Origin: a virus
Length of the DNA: 51,466 nt
IMG/VR virus record: IMGVR_UViG_3300033998_000199
Coordinates: 1-51,466 of that record
Strand: one strand, 5' to 3'
The position numbers and the translations under genes are program-made. The notes below the pieces were generated by a model, which saw only the letters and a list, made by a program, of their open reading frames with translations, was not told the DNA's origin and made no database searches. This document shows, piece after piece, positions 45,140 to 51,466 of the stretch (position 1 is the first letter of the stretch; each line of letters starts with the position of its first letter).

Positions 45140-46942
45140 ATGGCTAACCCTGCAACTTTGGAAAAGGTCAATAAAAGGTATAACGCGGCAAAGGCCGCCA
45201 GGCGCGTTATCGACAGGGATATTAAGCTGAACATCGCTTTTTACACCGGCAGGCAGTGGGTGACTTACGATCCCAATTTTTGCAAAGTCATTGATTGGAC
45301 GCCGCCAAAGGGGAAACCTAAGTCCACTACCAACCTTATAAGGCCGGTAGTCCGTATTGAGTATGCAAAGCTGACACGCAACGACCCGGCTTTTAAGGTG
45401 GTCGCGACTACTGCCGACCAGGACGACATTGCCAAGGCTAAGATTTGCAGCCAGTTCCTGGAATACAAATGGGCCGTGGACAATTACGATGTGACGTGTA
45501 AAAACGCGCTCCTGTGGGCACTAGTTGGCGGTACGGCTTTCGTAAAGGTCTATTTCGATCCTAACGCCGGGCCGACTTTCAACGGTACTCCTCTCGGCGA
45601 TGTCGTGCTGGACTACTGTTCTCCCTTGGAAATGTTCGTAGACCCCTTTGCTAGAACGTTGGACGAGGCTTCGTGGGTTATCCATGCACGGGTGCGTCCG
45701 GTCGAATACGTCGAAATGAAGTACGGGGTTAAGGTTCCGGCAGAGCAAGTGGAGGGCCTGGCTACTGCTGGGTTTGGCGTTGATGGGCGCAGCACGACAG
45801 TTAATGAGGGGATGATCCCTGCCACTATCGTTAAGGAGTATTGGGAACGCCCGAACGCTGTCAACCCCAGAGGTTATTACGCAGTTGTGGCCGGGAACAA
45901 AGTTCTCTACGAATCAGAAAATCCATATGCGGACATTTGCCCGATACCGTTTGCGATGATGGTGCATATCCCCGTTCCTGGCCGGTTGTTTGGGGACTCT
46001 GTAGTTACAGATTTGCGGCAAATCAATGTTGTTTACAACAAACTAAAAGGTGACATTATTGAAAACACGTCCAAGATGACCAACCCACCGATAGTAGCTC
46101 CGGTGGGTTCGTTGTTGAAGGCACCGGAGTTTACTCCCGGTGAGATCATTTACTACAATCCTACGCTGCCGGGGAAGTTGGAGCAGTTTAAGCCGGAGCC
46201 TTACCCGCCGCAGGTGATGAACACACTGATCCGCTTGTTACAGGAGCGAGATGATGTCTCCGGCGTGAACGATGTGTCCCGTGGTATAGTCCCGCGTGGT
46301 GTGCGTTCTGGAGATGCTTTAGCTCACCTGTTGGAGCAGGACGAGACTCGCTTGGCCGTTACTGCTAGAGCTTACGAAAACATGATTGCTGCTGCTATGG
46401 AAATGGTGCTTAAACTGGCGCGGGCATTTTACGATGTGCCGCGCGTTATTCGTATTGTTGGCAGTAATAGCCAGCGAGAGGTGGCCTTGTTTAAGGCAGA
46501 AGACATTCCGGCGGATGCGGATGTCCACGTTGAGGCCGGTTCGACCCTACCGAAGTCCTTAGCACAACAACAGCAGTTCTTGCTCGATCTGTGGGACAGG
46601 CAGATTATTACCGATCCACGCTTGGTTGTCCGTCTTACTCATTACGGTACGCTTCAGGAGGTGTTCAGTGATGTAGAGCTTGATGCTTCCCAGGCGCAGC
46701 GCGAAAACGAGAGGTTGCGTGCTGGTGTTGAGGTTCCTGTGGAAGATTTCCATAATCACGTCATTCATATTGCGGAACACAACAGGTTCCGCAAGACGGT
46801 TGAATTCGAGCAATTGCCTCCAGAAAGGAGGGAACTCTTCAGACAGCATGTAGAGGCACACAAGCAATATTTGCAACAGGCATCAGGAGGTGAAGTAAAT
46901 GCCCCGCAAGAAAACGGAGGATCAGCAAATGTCTCCAGATGA
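45140..46942 (+). CDS. Portal protein, P22-like
   Basis: This 600-residue protein starts at ATG 45140. DIKLNIAFYTGRQWVTYD near the N-terminus, NLIRPVVRIEYAKLTRNDP, the wing segment EMFVDPFARTLDEASWV and the stem helix region GDSVVTDLRQINVVYNKLKGDIIEN are typical of P22/podovirus portals. A helical barrel-like C-terminus follows. It forms the dodecameric DNA channel and docks terminase and the head-tail adaptor. Its 3' end overlaps the scaffold gene by 44 bp. Confidence 0.88.
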   Translation: MANPATLEKVNKRYNAAKAARRVIDRDIKLNIAFYTGRQWVTYDPNFCKVIDWTPPKGKPKSTTNLIRPVVRIEYAKLTRNDPAFKVVATTADQDDIAKAKICSQFLEYKWAVDNYDVTCKNALLWALVGGTAFVKVYFDPNAGPTFNGTPLGDVVLDYCSPLEMFVDPFARTLDEASWVIHARVRPVEYVEMKYGVKVPAEQVEGLATAGFGVDGRSTTVNEGMIPATIVKEYWERPNAVNPRGYYAVVAGNKVLYESENPYADICPIPFAMMVHIPVPGRLFGDSVVTDLRQINVVYNKLKGDIIENTSKMTNPPIVAPVGSLLKAPEFTPGEIIYYNPTLPGKLEQFKPEPYPPQVMNTLIRLLQERDDVSGVNDVSRGIVPRGVRSGDALAHLLEQDETRLAVTARAYENMIAAAMEMVLKLARAFYDVPRVIRIVGSNSQREVALFKAEDIPADADVHVEAGSTLPKSLAQQQQFLLDLWDRQIITDPRLVVRLTHYGTLQEVFSDVELDASQAQRENERLRAGVEVPVEDFHNHVIHIAEHNRFRKTVEFEQLPPERRELFRQHVEAHKQYLQQASGGEVNAPQENGGSANVSR

Positions 46943-47660
46943 TTTGATTGGAACTGCTGCTACGGATCAAGAACCTGCTCCGGTGGCAGAAGCTCAGACA
47001 GAGCCAGCAGCGACCCAACCGGAAGATGACCCGGTGGCGATGCTGGCTACTTTGTTGGAAAGAGACCCCGAGCTTACTCGGAAGATAGCTGATTTGATTG
47101 AGCAACACTATGGAGGTGGAAACGTGAACGAACTTGGTGGTGTACCGCAAGCTGCTCCGACTGCTGCTCCGATGGGGGCTGTCAATGCTCAGCCTGCTAT
47201 GCCTACTCCTACTCCTCCAGTGCCTTCTGCTCCGACAGTAGTCCCGCCGGAACTTATGGAGCGCCTGAATCGGGTTGAGCAGGCCCAGGCGAACCTGGCT
47301 GTTGAGAAAGAGCTGGAGGAGGCCCGTAAAGAGTATGAAGCCCTTAAGGAGCAAATGCCAATCCTTCCCGAGCTTAACGATCAGGAGCTTATTCAGATTG
47401 CTATTGATCGCAACGGGCTACCCTTAAAAGACGCTCTAGCTCTTTGGGCTTGGCAGAAGATGCGCGAAGGTGAGGGGACGATCGCCGACCGCCTGATGGC
47501 AGCCATGATGAGCAAGTCCAAGGCGAAAGGGTTGCCTGCCGTGGAAGGTAAAGGCGGGATGGTTCCAAGCGGCGAGACTCCGCAAATCAATAGCATGAAA
47601 GACGCACGCAACATCGCTAAGGATAGGTTGCGTGCTTTGTTTTCTGCACCTGCTCAATAA
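46899..47660 (+). CDS. Capsid scaffolding protein
   Basis: This 253-residue protein has an acidic Pro/Ala-rich N-terminus (EPAPVAEAQTEPAATQPED), a charged coiled coil (LNRVEQAQANLAVEKELEEARKEYEALKEQ) and a Lys-rich helical C-terminus (KSKAKGLPAVEGKGG). Composition and position between portal and capsid are those of a phage scaffold. AGGAGG lies upstream. No protease motif is present. Confidence 0.75.
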   Translation: MPRKKTEDQQMSPDDLIGTAATDQEPAPVAEAQTEPAATQPEDDPVAMLATLLERDPELTRKIADLIEQHYGGGNVNELGGVPQAAPTAAPMGAVNAQPAMPTPTPPVPSAPTVVPPELMERLNRVEQAQANLAVEKELEEARKEYEALKEQMPILPELNDQELIQIAIDRNGLPLKDALALWAWQKMREGEGTIADRLMAAMMSKSKAKGLPAVEGKGGMVPSGETPQINSMKDARNIAKDRLRALFSAPAQ

Positions 47661-47690
47661 CTAAAAAGTTAATTTTGGAGGTGTTGACTT

Positions 47691-48875
47691 ATGGCTTCCA
47701 ACATTGCCTACTACGAAAATGTGTTAAAGGAAGTTTATGCCCCTGCAATTGCTAAGGAGTTTATTCGTAATAAACCACTACTCGAAAAACTGGAGAAGTC
47801 TGCTGAGTACGCTGATTTGAGTGGTCGTTACTTCGCCCTGCCAGTAGCTCTCCTGGCTAACCAGGGCGTCGGTACGGCTGGTGAGCTTGATACCATTACT
47901 GCTCCTGTCCAGACCGTGTCCGCTATGGCGAAGTATTACAGCTTCATTCAGTGGGGCGTCTGCCGCCTGTCCGAGCGTGCTCTCAAGGCTTCAACCAGCT
48001 TTGAGGCGGCCTGGGAAAACCTCAAGAACTTCGAGTTCGCCAGTATCATCGAGATGCTGCGTCAGAACGTAAACCGTCAGCTTTACGGCGACGGTACCGG
48101 CAAGCTGGCTGCTTGCAGTGCGGCTACCAGCACAAATACTATCCCCGTAAGCAGCACCAAGTACCTCTTTGAGAATATGTACGTTGACATCATCAACGCG
48201 ACCACTGGTGCTGCCCTGGCTACCAACCGCCAGGTGACGGCTGTTAACCGTACCGCTGGTACTGTGACCATCGACGGCGCTGCTGTGACTACGACTACGG
48301 ATCATATTATCGTTCGTTCCGGTGCTTACAACAAGGAGTGGGATGGCTTGGCGAAGATCATCAAGTCTACCGGTGCCGTCGGCGGCATTGACCCGGCTAC
48401 ACCCGGCTACCAGAACTGGGCTGCTTACCTCGATACTACCGGCGGCGCTATCGGTATGCCGCTTGTGCAGAAGGCATTTGACGCTATCGAGTTAAACGGC
48501 GGTAAGGTAGACTTGATCGTAGCCTCGTACGGTGTCTACCGCGCAATGGCTAATTACATGGAGTCCATGAAGCGCATCCCGGTGGATGGTACTGTCAAGC
48601 TGGCTGGCGGCATGTCCGGTATGACCTGGAACGGTGTGGAGTGCTACAAAGACCAGGACTGCCCGAACGGTACAATGTACCTGATTGACTTCGACGCCAT
48701 CCAGATCGGTCAGATCGGTGAACCCGGCTGGCTAGACACCGGCGGTGTCGAAGGCGGTATTCTCCACTACATCCCGCGCAGCTTCACTTACGAGGCTACC
48801 TACTACCTCGACGGTAACCTCCTAACCATTCACCGAAACCGCTTGGCTGGTATCACCAACATCACCGAGGCGTAA
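47691..48875 (+). CDS. Major capsid protein
   Basis: This 394-residue protein has an HK97-like layout of the N4/P22-gp5-like branch. The N-arm is YYENVLKEVYAPAIAKEFI; the E-loop region contains AKYYSFIQWGVCRLSERAL. IEMLRQNVNRQLYGDGTG forms the spine-helix region, and VDLIVASYGVYRAMANYMESM lies in the P/A domain. It is preceded by a strong GGAGG and its codon choice is enriched in frequent codons, fitting high expression. About 415 copies per T=7 head would be expected if the lattice is P22-like. Confidence 0.88.
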   Translation: MASNIAYYENVLKEVYAPAIAKEFIRNKPLLEKLEKSAEYADLSGRYFALPVALLANQGVGTAGELDTITAPVQTVSAMAKYYSFIQWGVCRLSERALKASTSFEAAWENLKNFEFASIIEMLRQNVNRQLYGDGTGKLAACSAATSTNTIPVSSTKYLFENMYVDIINATTGAALATNRQVTAVNRTAGTVTIDGAAVTTTTDHIIVRSGAYNKEWDGLAKIIKSTGAVGGIDPATPGYQNWAAYLDTTGGAIGMPLVQKAFDAIELNGGKVDLIVASYGVYRAMANYMESMKRIPVDGTVKLAGGMSGMTWNGVECYKDQDCPNGTMYLIDFDAIQIGQIGEPGWLDTGGVEGGILHYIPRSFTYEATYYLDGNLLTIHRNRLAGITNITEA

Positions 48876-48891
48876 GGTGGTGGTACAGTAA

Positions 48892-49257
48892 ATGCGTTTA
48901 CCTGTTGAAACGCACGTGTTCGACATCCCGCAGCGTCTTAGGGAAATTGACCCGGCGCTGCGGGTTCTTTTCAACACAGATAAACAAACTTATGAGGTCT
49001 GGGGCCGTGATCTTCACGGCCCTTACCTTATGGCTTCCTTCCATGAGCTTGACCAGCGTGTTCTGACTGCTGTCCGACGCGGTTACTACATGGCACGAAG
49101 TACGGGTATGCCGTACCACGAACTGCTGCGGGAGCAGGAGCAAATTGATTACCGTGCTGAACAGGCTCGTTTTCAACGGTTAAGAGACATCGAGTACGGC
49201 ATCCGAGACGACCTGAAGTTCATGGGAAGGCCGGTGGTGCCGGGTGCAACTTTCTGA
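48892..49257 (+). CDS. Head-associated hypothetical protein
   Basis: This 121-residue protein follows the capsid gene by 16 bp. QTYEVWGRDLHGPYLMASFHELDQRVLTAVRRGYYM and a basic helical C-terminus are typical of small proteins in this position in phages with P22-like portals. Exact role unknown; probable connector or decoration component. Confidence 0.6.
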   Translation: MRLPVETHVFDIPQRLREIDPALRVLFNTDKQTYEVWGRDLHGPYLMASFHELDQRVLTAVRRGYYMARSTGMPYHELLREQEQIDYRAEQARFQRLRDIEYGIRDDLKFMGRPVVPGATF

Positions 49258-49843
49258 GCTTATTTCGGCAGTGCGTGACGAGGTTCAAGACCCGAACGCC
49301 GTGCGGTGGTCTGATGCAACCATTACCCGTTACCTGAATGACGCTCAGATGGATTTAGCACAAGTTTCTAAGAAGCTCAATTTGTGGACGCTTACGGTTG
49401 TTGCTGGGCAACAATCAATAGCCAAGCCCAGCGACTTGCTGGTTCCCAAATCCCTGTGGATGGAAATATCTACCTGGCGCTATCCGCTGGACATAAAGTA
49501 CGGTGTTCCACCGGAAAGCACCGTTGTTACGGGCGATCCGGTAGAGGCGTATTTCATGGGCAACAGCCTCTACTTCTACCCTATTCCCCAGCAAACTGGT
49601 ACGCTCTACATTTCTGGAACACAGCGCCCGACGGCGATGGTTAACCCTACAGATACGCCGACTATAGAGGATGCAGATAGCCTCTTAATTGCCTATGCTG
49701 CTTGGATGTGCTTCTTGTCTGATGGAGACCCGGCGGCGGCGATTAAAGAGGCTTGGTACAACCAGAAGAAGCTCGAATGGAGCATTTTAGACGCTCAGAA
49801 GAACCCAATGCCGGACAGGATCGACCGGACTTGGTGGTGGTAA
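49244..49843 (+). CDS. Head-tail adaptor, P22 gp4-like
   Basis: This 199-residue protein (GTG start) overlaps the previous gene. LSELISAVRDEVQDPNAVRWSDATITRYLNDAQMDLAQVS is the helical N-terminus, followed by a beta domain (FMGNSLYFYPIPQQTGTLYISG) and a C-terminal helix. This pattern fits the gp6/gp4-like adaptor proteins that bind the portal. Ends in TWWW. Confidence 0.7.
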   Translation: MQLSELISAVRDEVQDPNAVRWSDATITRYLNDAQMDLAQVSKKLNLWTLTVVAGQQSIAKPSDLLVPKSLWMEISTWRYPLDIKYGVPPESTVVTGDPVEAYFMGNSLYFYPIPQQTGTLYISGTQRPTAMVNPTDTPTIEDADSLLIAYAAWMCFLSDGDPAAAIKEAWYNQKKLEWSILDAQKNPMPDRIDRTWWW

Positions 49844-49844
49844 C

Positions 49845-50294
49845 ATGCCGAGGAAGAAAAATGTCACTGTTGGTGGTTACTTGTACCAAAAACTGGGCAA
49901 CTTCTCAGGTGGCCTCAACACGGACGACCCTGTCACTATTGGTGATGAAGACCTAGCAGTTGCTACCAACGTGGAATACACCAACGAGGGACGCGTCACG
50001 GTTCGTAAAGGTGCCAGAAAGCGTTTTGCAAGTGACTTTTCGGCTTCACCCGTACTTGGGTTGTCTCCTTACTACAAGTCTGATGGTACTACGAAGCTAA
50101 TTGTAGCATCTGGGACGGCACTTTATGCAGATAATCCTCATTTAGCTTTTGAGTACGACGCCCAAACCGATTGGCAACGGGACGGCGTTTACACTAACTT
50201 GGATGTCTTGTCTTCTCCTGGTGATGTTAAAATGTTTACTCCTCCCCAAGCTTCGTTTATTGGGACTCCTACCTATAGTACGGTTTGGATTTAG
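49845..50294 (+). CDS. Tail hub N-terminal domain protein (P22 gp10-like)
   Basis: This 149-residue protein has NFSGGLNTDDPVTIGDEDLA, NVEYTNEGRVTVRKG and VLGLSPYYKSDGTTKLIVASG, the standard N-terminus of phage stabilisation proteins. Known members continue into a large propeller; here the gene stops at about 150 residues. The matching propeller part is at 1075-3549, beyond the fibre genes. Either the hub is made from two polypeptides or a fibre cassette split an ancestral gene. Confidence 0.65.
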   Translation: MPRKKNVTVGGYLYQKLGNFSGGLNTDDPVTIGDEDLAVATNVEYTNEGRVTVRKGARKRFASDFSASPVLGLSPYYKSDGTTKLIVASGTALYADNPHLAFEYDAQTDWQRDGVYTNLDVLSSPGDVKMFTPPQASFIGTPTYSTVWI

Positions 50295-50305
50295 GAGGGA
50301 TTTGG

Positions 50306-50692
50306 ATGGCCGGAATTAGCACTTACCTAGCAAATAAGTTACTTGATCATACTCTGAGGAACGTGGCCTATACTCCGCCTTCTACCGTTTATGTGGCGTT
50401 GTATACTACTAATCCGACGGCTAACGATACTGGTACAGAGGTGTCGGGCAGTGGTTATGCTCGGCAGCAGGCTACGTTCAACGTAGCTTCTGGCGGCACG
50501 ATTACCAATAATGTGGACATTGTTTTCCCGACCGCTACCGCGTCTTGGGGTACTGTTTCCTACGTGGGAATAAGAGACGCTTCTACTGGAGGTAACCTGC
50601 TTTACTATGCTCCGTTGAGCGTATCTAAGACTATTGACCAAGGAGACCAGTTGAAAATACCTGCTGGACAATTGAGTATTACGGTGGCTTAG
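50306..50692 (+). CDS. Phage fibre-base protein
   Basis: This 128-residue protein has AGGAGGG 6 nt before its ATG. LANKLLDHTLRNVAYTPPSTVYVALYTTNPTANDTGTEVSGSGYARQ is the hallmark of a widespread phage fibre/structural family. Jelly-roll strands follow. It likely anchors or forms the base of the tail fibre encoded next. Confidence 0.72.
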   Translation: MAGISTYLANKLLDHTLRNVAYTPPSTVYVALYTTNPTANDTGTEVSGSGYARQQATFNVASGGTITNNVDIVFPTATASWGTVSYVGIRDASTGGNLLYYAPLSVSKTIDQGDQLKIPAGQLSITVA

Positions 50693-50708
50693 GTGGTGGT
50701 GGTAAGCA

Positions 50709-51466
50709 ATGCCACGTCTTAACGCTGCTAATAATGCCAGTACGGTGCTAGTACAGGCGTGTTCTTCTAGTGATACGACCATCTATGTGCAGGACGTGTC
50801 GAGATTTCCTGTTCCACCGTTTCGTATTACTGTAGATAATGAGATCATGGAAGTTGTTGCAGTAGACGCTAACCTCAAGACTTTTGCGGTTTCCCGTGCT
50901 CAGGAAGGTACTGTGGCTACTTCGCATGGCATCGGCGCTTCAGTAGAAAACCGCTGGACAGCAGGGACATTTGCGGAACTGGCAGACAAAGCGCAGGACG
51001 TAGACCCGAAGTTCGACGCCAGCACCGGCCACAAGCACTCCGGCGCGGCGGGAGACGCGCCTCCGGTGCCCTGGGCCAACGTGAGTGGCAAGCCAGCGCT
51101 TGTCGAGAACGCGGGTAACACACCTTCCATCCTCGCCGACACAGAAGCCAACCGTCCTGCCGCTGGAGTAGTTGGGCGCATCTTTATCGCCACGGATACC
51201 CAGCGAATATACCGGGACACCGGCACAGCATGGGTACTGGTAGGCGTAGTACAGTGGGCAGATGTAGCGAACAAGCCTTCGACGTTCCCACCCAGCGCCC
51301 ATAAATCCACCCATGCTTCTGGTGGCGCGGATGCTCTTACCCCGGCGGACATCGGGGCGGTGTCCAAGGCCGGGGATACGATGGTGGGAGATCTGGTTCT
51401 ACAACAGGCTGGACTAAAGTTCGACCCTGATTTAGTGCTGTATCGTGGCGGTACCGGTATTGGCAT
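50709..51466 (+). CDS. Tail fibre protein, N-terminal part (runs off the window end)
   Basis: At least 252 residues from ATG 50709 (GGTGG upstream). The N-terminal domain (DTTIYVQDVSRFPVPPFRITVDNEIMEVV) is a virion-attachment fold seen in many tail fibres. Short collagen-like or triple-helix repeats follow (PVPWANVSGKPAL, HKSTHASGGADALTPADIGAVSKAGDTMVGDL). It has no stop before 51466 and likely continues into the fragment at 3-284. No enzymatic depolymerase motif is seen. Confidence 0.78.
   Translation, partial: MPRLNAANNASTVLVQACSSSDTTIYVQDVSRFPVPPFRITVDNEIMEVVAVDANLKTFAVSRAQEGTVATSHGIGASVENRWTAGTFAELADKAQDVDPKFDASTGHKHSGAAGDAPPVPWANVSGKPALVENAGNTPSILADTEANRPAAGVVGRIFIATDTQRIYRDTGTAWVLVGVVQWADVANKPSTFPPSAHKSTHASGGADALTPADIGAVSKAGDTMVGDLVLQQAGLKFDPDLVLYRGGTGIG

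Overview
The window reads as an essentially complete genome of a temperate, probably short-tailed (P22/podovirus-like) phage of a Gram-positive, probably thermophilic clostridial host of the Moorella/Desulfotomaculum kind. The evidence for phage is a full head-packaging set (terminase, portal, scaffold, capsid, head-tail adaptor), two very large probable ejection proteins, fibres, a holin/amidase lysis pair, and a cI-like S24 repressor with a tyrosine integrase. I see no tail tape-measure, tube or sheath gene. The host guess rests on strong AGGAGG-type ribosome sites, an SLH domain on the amidase and three copper-amine-oxidase-N-like surface domains. The host genus is inference.

The genome looks circular or permuted. 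A tail-fibre gene runs off the right end (50709 onward) and a fibre C-terminus with no start enters at base 3. A 46-bp piece of a tRNA-Thr(UGU) gene follows the integrase, as an unintegrated attP would. Joining the ends directly is off by one base at a poly-A run.

Layout. (1) 38.6-51.5 kb, continuing into 0-14.8 kb, plus strand: MazG-like enzyme, late-regulator-like protein, terminase, portal, scaffold, capsid, adaptor, hub, fibres, ejection proteins. Then comes a cargo/lysis block (PurD-like ATP-grasp enzyme, papain-like protease, SLH amidase, SpeD, holin, metallophosphoesterase), closed by an intrinsic terminator at 14.78 kb. A secreted zincin and a small membrane protein lie on the opposite strand at 9-9.8 kb. 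(2) 24.0-14.8 kb, minus strand: a Cro-like HTH protein, SNF2 helicase, Cas4-like nuclease, Sak4-like ATPase, DUF669 protein, small proteins, RuvC-like nuclease and a uracil-DNA-glycosylase/DNA-polymerase-A fusion. (3) 24.0-26.1 kb, plus strand: repressor, integrase, attP. (4) 33.4-26.2 kb, minus strand: about twenty small, mostly unknown accessory genes, many Cys-rich, one a protein-tyrosine-phosphatase-like enzyme, ending in an excisionase. (5) 33.5-34.8 kb: a gene-free stretch with strong inverted repeats and thirteen TGTCCCC-type iterons. (6) 37.65-34.9 kb, minus strand: an HTH protein and a Toprim/zinc-finger/helicase replication protein. (7) 37.74-38.56 kb: a strong promoter followed by about 790 nt of gene-free, highly structured sequence with many GNRA tetraloops, an internal tRNA-Leu-like domain and a tRNA-like 3' end.

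The most exciting object is region 7. It has the size, location and architecture of the giant ornate phage RNAs (GOLLD/ROOL type) or an undescribed relative. Next are the iteron cluster beside a replication protein with permuted primase domains, a small-gene region punctuated by stop-codon hairpins and a repeated TACATA motif, and the ATP-grasp/protease/SpeD cargo cluster. Functions come from reading motifs in the translations; no database search was possible.
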